Assembly: GCF_002750855.1 (NCBI RefSeq) | Contig: NZ_NWUC01000006.1 | Location: 1 to 64,000 of the forward strand | Direction: 5' to 3' | Origin: Neopararhizobium haloflavum | GTDB taxonomy: Bacteria; Pseudomonadota; Alphaproteobacteria; Rhizobiales; Rhizobiaceae | DNA length: 64,000 nt | Notes under the pieces: generated by a model | Seen by the model: only the letters and a program-made list of their open reading frames with translations | The model's database searches: none | What the model was told of the DNA's origin: nothing | Part shown: in pieces, positions 40,959 through 49,945 of the stretch | Layout: every line of letters starts with the position of its first letter | Numbering within the stretch: position 1 is the first letter of the stretch | Position numbers and translations under genes: made by a program

Positions 40959-41489
40959 TCAACGGCTGAGCGTGATCGAGCCGCCGGCAGCGAGCGAGCC
41001 CTGATAGCGCTCGGGTGCAGCCTGGTAGAGCTGTGCCACCTGATTTCCGTCACGGTCGTTGAGAACGACCTGATTTCCCGAAACGTTCCAGGACGCGATG
41101 TTGGCGGCCGGGCCCGGGCAGCGCAGCGATGCGGCGCGATAGCCTCCGGTCCATTGCGTGAGCGACAGCGCCAACTGGCAGTTACCCCCCGCAACCGCCG
41201 TCTGCCACGTGCCGAGCAGCGCTTCGCGCGTGATGTCCGGCGCGCTGGCGGCTGCCATCTCGAAAGCCTGCTGATCGCCTGCATTGTCCTGCGCGGCCGG
41301 GGCATCGGGGAAATCACTGCCGCTGGCAGGCGGCAATTGACTGCCCTGCACGCCACCGACGGGCGCCGGCGTCAAGGGCTCGGGCGTGGTCGGCACCGCA
41401 GTCGGGCTCATGGGTCCAACCGAAGTCCGCTGGCAGCCTGTCACGGCAAGCGCAACGAGCGCGATCGTGACTGCGTGAGAAATGCGCAT
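40959..41489 (-). CDS. Omp19-like lipoprotein, AprI/Inh metalloprotease-inhibitor family
   Basis: The 176-residue protein starts MRISHAVTIALVALAVTGC at 41489, a lipoprotein signal with acylated Cys about 19. A Pro/Thr/Ala-rich linker follows (about 20-75). The C-terminal domain (about 80-176) has LLGTWQTAVAGGNCQLALSL and a pair of cysteines with the TGGYRAASLRCPG pattern of the Inh fold. Brucella Omp19 of this family is an outer-membrane lipoprotein that inhibits proteases. The longer frame upstream of 41489 is unsupported. Confidence 0.88.
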   Translation of the reverse strand: MRISHAVTIALVALAVTGCQRTSVGPMSPTAVPTTPEPLTPAPVGGVQGSQLPPASGSDFPDAPAAQDNAGDQQAFEMAAASAPDITREALLGTWQTAVAGGNCQLALSLTQWTGGYRAASLRCPGPAANIASWNVSGNQVVLNDRDGNQVAQLYQAAPERYQGSLAAGGSITLSR

Positions 41490-41661
41490 CAATAAACTCC
41501 TTGAAACCCTTTGCTTTTGCCGCAGGGACAAGTTCCAAAAGGCCATAAAATGGCGAGAAGTCGGAAATAGCAAGCGTGGACGTGATTTGCACGCCCTGCG
41601 GTGCAGATTTTCAACACCACGGCAGGTATCGTCGCCGAATGCACGGACTGGGACCGCTAAG

Positions 41662-42270
41662 CTACTTGGCGGCCACACCCATCATGGCCGCATCGCCCCA
41701 AAGACGCTCGATCTGCGCATCGCGGCCGCATGCCTGCCGGTAGAAGCGGTAGCGCACCGGATTCTTCTTGTAATAGTCCTGATGATACGTCTCGGCCGGC
41801 CAGAACGTCTCGCCGCTCACGATTTCGGTGACGATATCATCGCCGAGAGCCTTCTCGGCGGCCGCGCGGGACTGCTCGGCCGTCGCCGCCTGCTGCGCAT
41901 CAACCGCATAGACAGCGGTGGTATAGCTGTGGCCGCGATCGCAGAACTGCCCGCCACCATCGGTGGGATCGACGGTACGCCAGAACGTCTCAAGCAGCGT
42001 CGCATAATCCGTCTGCGCCGGATCGAAGGTGATCTTCACCGCTTCGCGATGTCCTGCGGCGGTATGATCCTGATAGGTCGGGTTGTCGTTGTTGCCGCCG
42101 ATATAACCCGACACGGTATCGGTGACGCCCTTCACCTTGTCGAAATCGGCCTCGACACACCAGAAGCACCCGCCAGCGAAGATCGCCGTGCTCTTTGCAT
42201 CCTGGGCACCTGCTGGCTGGACGACAGTCAGGCTCGACAAAAGAAGAATGGCAAGGCCGGCGCTGCGCAT
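41662..42270 (-). CDS. msrA: Peptide methionine sulfoxide reductase MsrA with signal peptide
   Basis: Reduces methionine S-sulfoxide. The 202 residues begin with a signal peptide (about 1-22, cleavage after QPAGA), then AIFAGGCFWCVEADFDKV with catalytic Cys at about 35. Landmarks VSGYIGGN, TYQDHTAAGHREAVKITFDP and AETYHQDYY are conserved. The exported form suggests repair of periplasmic proteins. Resolving Cys is likely the one in FYRQACG near the C-terminus. Confidence 0.95.
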   Translation of the reverse strand: MRSAGLAILLLSSLTVVQPAGAQDAKSTAIFAGGCFWCVEADFDKVKGVTDTVSGYIGGNNDNPTYQDHTAAGHREAVKITFDPAQTDYATLLETFWRTVDPTDGGGQFCDRGHSYTTAVYAVDAQQAATAEQSRAAAEKALGDDIVTEIVSGETFWPAETYHQDYYKKNPVRYRFYRQACGRDAQIERLWGDAAMMGVAAK

Positions 42271-42434
42271 TATCTGAAACCTCCATGATCCGTTTGGAAC
42301 GTATCGCGACCGCTGCGAGTTTCAATTCAATGCTTTGCACGTCACCGTGATACCGCATCGAACCGTGCCCGGTGGGCCGGTTACGCTTCTGCGGCGTTCA
42401 GACGATCGAGAAACAACCAACGAAAGGATTCGAC

Positions 42435-42872
42435 ATGAAAAGACACGCTACAGCGAAATGGCAGGGAGCGCTTGGAGATGGCAAGGGCTCGATCGACAGT
42501 CAGAGCGGCGCGCTGTCCGCCACGCCGTATTCTTTCAAGGCGCGCTTTGAGGATGAGAGCGGAAAGGCCGGCACCAATCCGGAGGAGCTGATGGCAGCGG
42601 CGCACGCGGGCTGCTTCGCCATGCAGCTTTCGCACTTCCTCGCCGAGAACGGGACGCCTGCAGAAGAACTCGATGCAAAGGCTGTCGTCAACGTGCAGGA
42701 GGCCTCCGCTGGCGGTTTCGAAATCACCGAAAGCGCACTCACACTGACTGGCAAGGTGCCTGGAATCTCGGAAGAAGATTTCAAGAAACTCGCCAATCAG
42801 GCCAAGGAGAACTGTCCGGTGTCGAAAGCCTACGGCTCCATCAAGGTGACCTTGGACGCCAAGCTCTCCTAG
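42435..42872 (+). CDS. OsmC family protein
   Basis: Thiol peroxidase-type protein of the OsmC/Ohr family. The 145-residue product starts [18 protein letters not shown] at 42435, with the two redox cysteines in [15 protein letters not shown] and [11 protein letters not shown]. OsmC branch rather than Ohr by length and sequence. The ATG lies 10 bases after GAAAGG. Converges on the amino-acid dehydrogenase gene through a stem-loop. Confidence 0.94.
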   Translation: MKRHATAKWQGALGDGKGSIDSQSGALSATPYSFKARFEDESGKAGTNPEELMAAAHAGCFAMQLSHFLAENGTPAEELDAKAVVNVQEASAGGFEITESALTLTGKVPGISEEDFKKLANQAKENCPVSKAYGSIKVTLDAKLS

Positions 42873-42886
42873 ATCGGGGATTCTAT

Positions 42887-42915
42887 GGGGCGGCTCGGGT
42901 CAACCCGGCCGCCCC
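42887..42915. terminator. Stem-loop between convergent osmC and amino-acid dehydrogenase
   Basis: G/C-rich inverted repeat: GGGGCGG (42887-42893) with CCGCCCC (42909-42915), extended by CGGG/CCCG around a tcaa loop. The dehydrogenase stop codon lies in the loop. There is no T-run, so it is a probable bidirectional 3' end but a weak intrinsic terminator. Confidence 0.45.
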
Positions 42916-44036
42916 GTTCCATCCGCCATCGAAAGACGTTCACGGGTGATGACCCGCGCGATCGCCTCCGTGGACGTCCGTTCCTCTTCAGCCCGCCGGA
43001 AGATCGTCGCGAGCGTTTCCGGGATAGCCCTTACGGACGAGAAGACCCGGTCCCGATCGTACCCGCCGGAAGCCAACTCACCGGCGACATTGAGCAGCCC
43101 GCCGGCATTGATCACATAGTCGGGCGCATAGAGGATGCCAGCCTCGGCGAGGCGTTCGGCATCGGCGACGGTTGCAAGCTGATTGTTGGCGGCGCCGGCT
43201 ACGATCTGCGCCCGCACCATTGGAATGGACTGTGCATTGAGCCCGCCGCCGAGCGCGCAAGGTGCAAGCACATCGGCCTCCATCGCCAAGATGTCATCCG
43301 GTTCGGCAAGCCTGGCACCCCACGCCTTGACTGCGCGGTCCACTCGCTCGGGATCGATGTCAGAAACGATGAGCCGCGCCCCCTCGTCAACCAACAGGCG
43401 TGCGACCTCTACGCCGACCGCGCCCAACCCTTGAACGGCGACCGTCAGGCCGTCGACGCTCTCCTTGCCGAGCCGATGGCGCACCGAAGACTTGATACCG
43501 AGGAACACGCCAAACGCGGTAACGGGGGACGGATTCTTGCTGCCGCCCCGCGTGGTGCCCAGAACATTGGGGGTGCGGGCCTTGAGGTAGTCGGCATCGG
43601 CCAGCGTCAGTCCGACATCCTCGGCGGTGAAATACCGCTCAGCCACCAGGCCAAGCATTTCGGCATAGGCATCGAACAGTTCTGTCGTCTTTTGCCGCTT
43701 GGGGTTGGCGATGATGACGGCCTTCCCGCCACCATGCGGAAGGCCGGCCACAGCTGCCTTATGCGTCATGCCTTCCGAAAGCCGCAAGACGTCGGCAAGC
43801 GCGTCATCGAAGTGCGGATGCGCCCAGATGCGCGTCCCGCCGATCGCCGGCCCAAGACGGGTCGAGTGGATCGCGATAATCGCCGTCAGACCGCGCTCGT
43901 CGTCCCGCCCCAGAAGCACGGTCTCGTGCCCGGCATAGGCGTGGTGGCGGGCCGCTGACGCGGTGATGTCCTCGACGATCAAGGTCGAGTCCGCGGCAAC
44001 CCGGTTTCGTGCAACGCTGGAGATGGCACCTGCCAT
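42900..44036 (-). CDS. Leu/Phe/Val-type amino acid dehydrogenase
   Basis: NAD-dependent oxidative deamination of a branched-chain or aromatic amino acid. The 378-residue protein starts at 44036 (MAGAISSVARN) with GGGAGG before the ATG. GPAIGGTRIW, HKAAVAGLPHGGGKAVII (catalytic Lys) and the Rossmann motif VAVQGLGAVGVEVARLL mark the Glu/Leu/Phe/Val dehydrogenase family; length suits leucine/valine dehydrogenase rather than glutamate dehydrogenase. The longer frame to 44168 is unsupported. A palindrome lies about 100 bases upstream. Confidence 0.88.
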   Translation of the reverse strand: MAGAISSVARNRVAADSTLIVEDITASAARHHAYAGHETVLLGRDDERGLTAIIAIHSTRLGPAIGGTRIWAHPHFDDALADVLRLSEGMTHKAAVAGLPHGGGKAVIIANPKRQKTTELFDAYAEMLGLVAERYFTAEDVGLTLADADYLKARTPNVLGTTRGGSKNPSPVTAFGVFLGIKSSVRHRLGKESVDGLTVAVQGLGAVGVEVARLLVDEGARLIVSDIDPERVDRAVKAWGARLAEPDDILAMEADVLAPCALGGGLNAQSIPMVRAQIVAGAANNQLATVADAERLAEAGILYAPDYVINAGGLLNVAGELASGGYDRDRVFSSVRAIPETLATIFRRAEEERTSTEAIARVITRERLSMADGTGRPG

Positions 44037-44137
44037 GACAATCCTCCCGAAAGTTCTCCTCGGGAGCAAGAATAGCCTCAACGCGCAGGAATGAGTTGTC
44101 CAATAGGCCGCTTGAAGAGACGGAAAGCTGCCGTCGA

Positions 44138-44151
44138 CCGCCAATTGGCGG
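44138..44151. promoter_or_regulatory. Perfect 14-bp palindrome upstream of the amino-acid dehydrogenase
   Basis: CCGCCAATTGGCGG is perfectly self-complementary. It sits about 102 bases upstream of the dehydrogenase start and in the sdhB 3' gap. Possible operator for a dimeric regulator, unproven. Confidence 0.35.
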
Positions 44152-44204
44152 GCGAAAGTTTCGTGCACCCGTTCACGAGCGCGTAGATGAGAATTGAACC
44201 GCCT

Positions 44205-44984
44205 TCAGACCCGGCGCTCCACCATCATCTTCTTGATTTCGGCGATGGCCTTGGCGGGGTTAAGACCTTTCGGGCACGTCTGCGCGCAGTTCATGATGGT
44301 GTGGCAGCGATAGAGCCGGAAAGGATCTTCCAGATTGTCGAGACGTTCGCCGGTCGCCTCGTCACGCGAATCGATCAGCCAGCGATAGGCCTGAAGCAAT
44401 ACGGCCGGTCCCAGATAGCGCTCACCATTCCACCAGTAGCTGGGGCAAGAGGTCGAGCAGCAGGCACAGAGGATGCATTCGTAAAGGCCGTCGAGCTTGG
44501 CGCGATCCTCACGACTTTGCTTCCATTCCTTGGCCGGTGTCGGCGATACCGTCTGCAGCCAGGGCTCGATCGAGCGGTGCTGCGCGTAGAAATTGGTCAG
44601 ATCCGGTATCAGATCCTTGACGACGGGCAGGTGAGGCAGCGGGTAGATCTTGACGGCGCCATCGATCTCGTCGGCGCCTTTGGTGCAGGCCAGCGTATTG
44701 GTCCCGTCGATGTTCATCGCGCATGAGCCGCAAATGCCCTCGCGGCAGGACCGCCGCAGCGTCAGCGTCGGGTCGATCTTGTTCTTGATCCACAAGAGTG
44801 CGTCCAGAACCATCGGCCCGCAATCGTCGACATCGACGTAATAGGTATCGATGCGCGGATTATCGTCGTCATCCGGCGACCAGCGATAAATCCGGTACTC
44901 GCGGATATTCTCCGCGCCCTCCGGCTTCGACCACGTCTTGCCTTCGGTCACCTGCGAGTTTTTGGGGAGTGCCAGTTCAACCAT
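44205..44984 (-). CDS. sdhB: Succinate dehydrogenase iron-sulfur subunit
   Basis: Carries the 2Fe-2S, 4Fe-4S and 3Fe-4S clusters. 259 residues. 2Fe-2S ligands: [12 protein letters not shown] and a nearby Cys; C-terminal ferredoxin-type sites: [16 protein letters not shown] and [21 protein letters not shown]. Last gene of sdhCDAB; 18 bases after sdhA. Confidence 0.98.
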   Translation of the reverse strand: MVELALPKNSQVTEGKTWSKPEGAENIREYRIYRWSPDDDDNPRIDTYYVDVDDCGPMVLDALLWIKNKIDPTLTLRRSCREGICGSCAMNIDGTNTLACTKGADEIDGAVKIYPLPHLPVVKDLIPDLTNFYAQHRSIEPWLQTVSPTPAKEWKQSREDRAKLDGLYECILCACCSTSCPSYWWNGERYLGPAVLLQAYRWLIDSRDEATGERLDNLEDPFRLYRCHTIMNCAQTCPKGLNPAKAIAEIKKMMVERRV

Positions 44985-45002
44985 GTCGGTCTTTCTTCCA
45001 GA

Positions 45003-46850
45003 TCAATAGACCCGCGCTTTCGGCGCGATCTTCTCCAGCGCGATGCCTTCGGCCAGAAGTTCGGTGTGGACCGGGCGATAGTCGAGCTTCACCGCCCCCT
45101 TCGCATCCACCCATGCCAGCGTGTGCTTGCGCCAGTTCTCGTCGTCACGGCCGGCGAATTCGCCGTCCTTGTAGTCCTCGCGGGCATGGGCGCCACGACT
45201 TTCCTTGCGCGCCTCTGCACCCACCACGGTCGTGATGGCGCTGGCCATGAGGTTTTCCAGCTCCAGCGTCTCGACAAGATCGGAGTTCCAGATCATCGAC
45301 CGATCGGTGACCTTGAGGTTGGGCAGCTCGCCGTAAAGATCCGCCATGCGCTGGCAGCCCGATTCCAGAGATTCCTGGGTGCGGAAGACGGCAGCATCCT
45401 CCTGCATGATCTTCTGCATGCGATCGCGCACCTCGGCCGTCGGTGCGCTGCCATTGGCGTGCCGCAGGCGATCGAAGCGATCCATGATCCTGTCGCAAGC
45501 CGCTTCGTCCAGCGACGGGATCTCCGAGGCACGGTCGATGACTTCGCCTGCACGGATCGCCGCCGCGCGACCAAAGACCACGAGGTCGATCAGCGAATTC
45601 GAGCCGAGACGGTTCGCCCCATGCACCGAAGCGCATCCAGCTTCGCCGACAGCCATCAGCCCGGGTGCGATCCGCTCTGGGTTGGCGCCGTCGGCATTCA
45701 ATACCTCTCCCCAGTAATTGGTGGGAATGCCGCCCATGTTGTAGTGGACCGTCGGCAGAACCGGGATCGGCTCCTTCGTCACGTCCACGCCGGCGAAAAT
45801 CTTGGCACTCTCTGAAATGCCGGGCAAACGTTCGTGCAGCACAGCCGGATCCAGATGATCGAGGTGCAGATAGATGTGATCCTTGCTCTTGCCGACGCCG
45901 CGGCCCTCTCGGATTTCCATCGTCATGCAACGCGAGACGACGTCACGGGAGGCAAGGTCCTTGGCGGAGGGAGCATAGCGCTCCATGAAGCGCTCGCCCT
46001 CGGAATTGACCAGATACCCGCCCTCGCCGCGCGCGCCTTCGGTAATCAGGCAACCAGCACCATAGATGCCCGTCGGGTGAAACTGGACGAACTCCATGTC
46101 CTGCAGCGGCAACCCGGCCCGCGCGATCATGCCGTTTCCGTCGCCGGTACAGGTATGCGCGCTCGTCGCCGAGAAATACGCGCGGCCATAGCCGCCCGTG
46201 GCCAGCACGACCATCTTGGCGGAGAAGCGGTGAATCGTGCCGTCGTCGAGGTTCCACGCAACGACGCCGGTGCACACGCCATCGGCCGACATGATCAGGT
46301 CGATGGCGAAATACTCGATGAAGAATTCCGCATTGTTCTTCAGCGATTGACCGTAGAGGGTATGGAGTATCGCATGCCCCGTCCTGTCGGCCGCCGCGCA
46401 TGTACGCTGGACCGGCGGGCCTTCGCCGTAATTCTGCATATGCCCGCCGAACGGGCGCTGATAAATCCGGCCATCCTCGGTGCGCGAGAACGGAACGCCA
46501 TAGTGCTCCAGTTCGTAAACCGCCTTCGGCGCTTCCATGGCGAGGTACTGCATGGCGTCGACATCGCCGAGCCAGTCCGATCCCTTGACGGTATCGTACA
46601 TGTGCCACTGCCAGGAATCGGGCGTCATGTTCTTGAGACTGGCGGCGATACCACCTTGCGCCGCCACGGTGTGAGAGCGGGTCGGGAACACCTTGGTGAT
46701 GCACGCCGTCTTCAGTCCCTGCTCGGCCATGCCGAGCGTCGCACGCAAGCCCGCACCGCCCGCACCAACCACGACGACGTCGAAAGCGTGGTCGACATAC
46801 TCGTAGGCGCGGCCATTGACGGCGGACGCGCCGTTATTGCTATCAGCCAT
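45003..46850 (-). CDS. sdhA: Succinate dehydrogenase flavoprotein subunit
   Basis: Oxidises succinate with covalent FAD. The ATG at 46850 ([13 protein letters not shown]) follows GGAGG by about 11 bases and gives 615 residues; an upstream TTG would be 6 codons longer. FAD site [18 protein letters not shown], the flavinylated His in [10 protein letters not shown] and catalytic Arg in the C-terminal half (RGAHAREDY) are present. Preceded by sdhD. Confidence 0.98.
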   Translation of the reverse strand: MADSNNGASAVNGRAYEYVDHAFDVVVVGAGGAGLRATLGMAEQGLKTACITKVFPTRSHTVAAQGGIAASLKNMTPDSWQWHMYDTVKGSDWLGDVDAMQYLAMEAPKAVYELEHYGVPFSRTEDGRIYQRPFGGHMQNYGEGPPVQRTCAAADRTGHAILHTLYGQSLKNNAEFFIEYFAIDLIMSADGVCTGVVAWNLDDGTIHRFSAKMVVLATGGYGRAYFSATSAHTCTGDGNGMIARAGLPLQDMEFVQFHPTGIYGAGCLITEGARGEGGYLVNSEGERFMERYAPSAKDLASRDVVSRCMTMEIREGRGVGKSKDHIYLHLDHLDPAVLHERLPGISESAKIFAGVDVTKEPIPVLPTVHYNMGGIPTNYWGEVLNADGANPERIAPGLMAVGEAGCASVHGANRLGSNSLIDLVVFGRAAAIRAGEVIDRASEIPSLDEAACDRIMDRFDRLRHANGSAPTAEVRDRMQKIMQEDAAVFRTQESLESGCQRMADLYGELPNLKVTDRSMIWNSDLVETLELENLMASAITTVVGAEARKESRGAHAREDYKDGEFAGRDDENWRKHTLAWVDAKGAVKLDYRPVHTELLAEGIALEKIAPKARVY

Positions 46851-46857
46851 TGCTGGT

Positions 46858-47244
46858 TCAGCCTCCAAAGCCGAGTTTCAAAACCGCGAAGATCGACAGG
46901 GCGCCGACCACGACGGTGAAAAAGGTATTCGCCATCAGGCACGCGATCTTGGCGGCCTCGCCATGGATGTAGTCCTCGATGATGACCTGCATGCCGAGCC
47001 GCATGTGGACGAGCCCGGAAAGAACCACCATGCCCATCAACACTGCCACGATGGGATTCGAGAGCGATGCGGTCACCTCGGCATAGGATGCACCGTTGTG
47101 CATGACGAGGAAGACGACGAAGAATGCGATCAGCGGGACATTGGAGACAGCCGTCAGGCGTTGACGCCAGAAGTGGCCGGTGCCGTCTCTCGCCGAGCCG
47201 AGCCCGCGAACGCGGGCGAGCGGGGTGCGCAAGCTCATTACCAA
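46858..47244 (-). CDS. sdhD: Succinate dehydrogenase membrane anchor subunit
   Basis: Hydrophobic anchor of complex II, 128 residues. Three TM helices lie at about 31-48, 59-79 and 98-122. [20 protein letters not shown] holds the heme/quinone-site His/Asp-Tyr region typical of the short alphaproteobacterial SdhD. Four bases after sdhC. Confidence 0.95.
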   Translation of the reverse strand: MVMSLRTPLARVRGLGSARDGTGHFWRQRLTAVSNVPLIAFFVVFLVMHNGASYAEVTASLSNPIVAVLMGMVVLSGLVHMRLGMQVIIEDYIHGEAAKIACLMANTFFTVVVGALSIFAVLKLGFGG

Positions 47245-47248
47245 CCTC

Positions 47249-47653
47249 CTAGCGCGCCATGAAGCCGACGACCCACACGAGGATCGTCAGGACAACCGAT
47301 GCGATCACCGTCGCATAGGCAAACTTGTCGGCGGTCTCCTTGGCAAGACCGTTACCGGTATCCCAGATGAGATGGCGAATGCCGCCGACCATGTGATGCA
47401 TGAGCGCCCAAGTGTAGCCGAGCAGCACGAGACGCCCGAGAAACGAGCCAAAGATGGCATTGACCCAGTCGTAATAGGCCTCGCCAGACGCAGCTGCAAC
47501 AAGCCACCAGGCGACGAGAATCGTCCCGAAATAGAGAGCAGCACCGGTCATGCGGTGCACGATCGACATGACCATTGTCGGGTACGGCTTGTAGATGAAA
47601 AGATGCGGCGAAAGCGGCCGTGCTTTCCGTGTGTTTTTCGTGGCGCTTGCCAT
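47249..47653 (-). CDS. sdhC: Succinate dehydrogenase cytochrome b556 subunit
   Basis: 134-residue three-TM heme-binding subunit. [20 protein letters not shown] and [11 protein letters not shown] form the quinone-site signature, and [15 protein letters not shown] holds the heme-ligand His. First gene of sdhCDAB; a GAGGTAAAG ribosome-binding site precedes the ATG. Confidence 0.97.
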   Translation of the reverse strand: MASATKNTRKARPLSPHLFIYKPYPTMVMSIVHRMTGAALYFGTILVAWWLVAAASGEAYYDWVNAIFGSFLGRLVLLGYTWALMHHMVGGIRHLIWDTGNGLAKETADKFAYATVIASVVLTILVWVVGFMAR

Positions 47654-47994
47654 CTTTACCTCATGGCTGTTCGCGCCGAATGGGCCGGACGCGAAGCGGG
47701 TCTCGAAAGATTTGGAAGCGTTTTAATGTGTTATATGCACCGCGTCAAAGCGCCTGTGCCCCACTTTCGCCACGACAAAATCGTGCACCTCCTTGATCCT
47801 CCCAACTAATCGATTTGAAGCCGCATAGAGGCCGCGAGCGATCGAAAGATTTTGTGGCGACCGCCGCAGAGGCCGGACGCATCTTAACGATATTGCAATG
47901 TTTTCGGGCCTGCGACGTGACGGCAAGGCCTTCGTGCCCCATCTTTAAAGAACGGCCAAGATGGCAGGTATGAGATCGACGAGGAGGCGCAGCC
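47654..47994. other. Divergent intergenic region sdhC / secreted Arg-Asp-rich protein
   Basis: 341 bases without a convincing gene. The sdh side has the promoter candidate at 47720-47725/47743-47748. On the other side, an inverted repeat CCATCTT/AAGATGG (47939-47945 with 47958-47964) lies about 30 bases before the ATG at 47995, possibly an operator or a 5' hairpin. The middle shows only AT-richer patches. Confidence 0.5.
47720..47748 (-). promoter_or_regulatory. Candidate promoter of sdhCDAB
   Basis: On the minus strand: TTGACG (47743-47748), a 17-base spacer and TAAAAC (47720-47725), about 65 bases upstream of the sdhC ATG. Moderate -10 match. Confidence 0.35.
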
Positions 47995-48474
47995 ATGAAG
48001 TCTCTCACACACGGTTCCTGGATTGCAGGCGCATTGCTCGTGGTTCTGACGGCGAGTTTCTGGAGTCCAGCCGCGTTGGCGGACGATGCCGTTCCCAATG
48101 GCGCGAGTGGACGCGTCCACTACGATCATTATCGGGACCGCGGCGGCGATCGCGACTGGCATCGCCGCGACAAGCACCGCGGCGGCTGGAGAAACGGCTG
48201 GCATGACCGTCGCGATCGGGACCGGACCAGCCGAAATCGCGTAATCATCGAAGATCGCGCGCCTGCATCCGGCGGCACCTATTCAGGTGGTATCACCAAT
48301 TATCGCGACCGTGGTAACGGCGAGTACCTCTTCATCGAACGCGATCGCGACTACGGGGCCCCGCGAAGTGGCGCCACGGTGCCGCTCGGCGCCGGCCCGA
48401 AGGTGATCAATCCTGGCGGCGCCTCGGCCTGTGCCAGCGAAGGCGGAGTTTGCGTGATTCGGCCCGGAAGCTGA
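47995..48474 (+). CDS. Secreted Arg/Asp/Gly-rich protein of unknown function
   Basis: A strong AGGAGG site lies 7 bases before the ATG. The 159 residues begin with a signal peptide (about 1-30, cleavage after AALA). The mature part is highly charged, with DR and RD dipeptides and many His and Trp in residues 38-82 (HYDHYRDRGG, WHRRDKHRGGWRNGWHDRR). The C-terminus contains SACASEGGVCVIRPGS with two Cys that may pair. No catalytic motif is seen. The basic, Gly-rich character is like envelope-associated or RcnB-type periplasmic proteins, but I cannot assign it. Confidence 0.75.
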   Translation: MKSLTHGSWIAGALLVVLTASFWSPAALADDAVPNGASGRVHYDHYRDRGGDRDWHRRDKHRGGWRNGWHDRRDRDRTSRNRVIIEDRAPASGGTYSGGITNYRDRGNGEYLFIERDRDYGAPRSGATVPLGAGPKVINPGGASACASEGGVCVIRPGS

Positions 48475-48580
48475 TGCCGTCGACACGACGATTATCGCGC
48501 AGCGGTTGCATCAAGACAGGAACGGCCTTGAATTTGTCCGGTTTCGACTGACACAGTAGGCCCGGACGAACAGGGGCTGG

Positions 48581-49945
48581 ATGATGGCAAACAGTGCGGT
48601 CAGCAGACTGAACGCGGGCATCGGCGCGCTCGAAACGATGACGCGGTTCGCTTTGGCGACATTGGCCCTGGCGTCGGGCGTCTATACTTATCTTGGCGTG
48701 CGCGGACTTCTGGACGGCGAAGCGACGATCGTGTTCTTTGCCGCCGTGATCTACTCCGCCGCCGTATCTGTCGGCATCTATGCGTTCTGGACCTATATGA
48801 TGCGGCTGTTCCCGCATGTCGCGGCCGCTGGCGCTCGAGGCGCGCTGGTCGGCGTCATGGTCCTTGGAAGCCTGATGATCGTCGCCATGTCGTCTTGGCT
48901 CAACGCGGCGGCGCTCGCCGGATCGGCGGCGCTCGAACAGCATCTCGCAGAGACGCTCCAGGACTACACGTCGGACCTTGACCGCGCGCATGAGAACGCA
49001 CTGGCCGCACAGAGCCTCCTCCCCGATATCCGCCTGGCATCCGAACGGTTTTCTCGCCTTGCTGCGGAGGAGCGTGAAAGCGGCGCACTGACCGGCACGT
49101 CGGGATCGGGAAGCGTCGTACAGTTGCTCTCCCAGATGTCCGCCCAACTTGGCGAACTCGAAACGAGCGTCACGCAATCGCGTGAACGCGTGCAGTCGCT
49201 CTTCGAAGAGGGCCAGGCGCACCTCGCCACCATGCGCGGTCTTGTCTCCGGTACGGGATCGGTGGACCCGCGGGCCGACGAATTCGCCGAACACGTGGTT
49301 TCGCTGACCGGCGTCATTGCCGCAATGGAACAGACGTCCGTGGCTCCGGCGGTCAAACGGGCGGCAGACGACCTTTCGCTTGGTTTCATTGCGCCAATCG
49401 CCGATGGCGGGGAAGCCGGCCTTGTGCTTCGCCAGGACCGCGTCATGGGTACGATCCGGCAATCCGTTGCCGCGCAGTCGACCGCGCTCTCCCAGGCGGC
49501 CGACGACATTCTCGCCAACGAGCCGGTGGCAGAGCGCCGCTTCGTTCCGCTTTCCAGTGCCGAGGCCGTGCTGCGCTACGCGCGCGACTTCGTACCGAGT
49601 TGGGCTGGTGCCATCTCGATCGACTTGCTGCCGGCGGTACTGATCATGGTTCTCGCCGTCGTTCATTCCGTGCTGCGTGACGCAGAAACGCGGGTGCCTT
49701 TTGCCGAACGCATCAGCGCAGCCGAACTGATGATGGCGATGGACGTCCAACGCGCGATCGACGCGCGCCGGCCGACGCATGACGTCGCGGTGGAGACCGC
49801 CCACGAAGAGGAAGACGCCGGGTCGCATGTCGACGCAGCCGTAGAACAGGAACCCCCGGCCGCCGACCGGGCATCCGCCCCGGAAGATCCCACGAAGATC
49901 ACGGCGCTCGCATCGCCGCATCACCGCCAGCGCAAGGACGGGTGA
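48581..49945 (+). CDS. Four-TM membrane protein with a long helical extramembrane domain
   Basis: Not assigned to a named family. The 454 residues have predicted TM helices at about 21-40, 48-70, 86-105 and 342-365. Between TM3 and TM4 lies a ~235-residue helical, Glu/Ala/Leu/Gln-rich region (about 107-340) with coiled-coil character and a Gly/Ser hinge near 170-180. The last ~85 residues are an acidic, Pro/Ala-rich tail. If TM1 is N-in, the helical domain would be on the periplasmic side after TM3, but topology is uncertain. The stop overlaps the start of the next gene (ATGATG), a ClpP-like protease. Confidence 0.8.
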   Translation: MMANSAVSRLNAGIGALETMTRFALATLALASGVYTYLGVRGLLDGEATIVFFAAVIYSAAVSVGIYAFWTYMMRLFPHVAAAGARGALVGVMVLGSLMIVAMSSWLNAAALAGSAALEQHLAETLQDYTSDLDRAHENALAAQSLLPDIRLASERFSRLAAEERESGALTGTSGSGSVVQLLSQMSAQLGELETSVTQSRERVQSLFEEGQAHLATMRGLVSGTGSVDPRADEFAEHVVSLTGVIAAMEQTSVAPAVKRAADDLSLGFIAPIADGGEAGLVLRQDRVMGTIRQSVAAQSTALSQAADDILANEPVAERRFVPLSSAEAVLRYARDFVPSWAGAISIDLLPAVLIMVLAVVHSVLRDAETRVPFAERISAAELMMAMDVQRAIDARRPTHDVAVETAHEEEDAGSHVDAAVEQEPPAADRASAPEDPTKITALASPHHRQRKDG

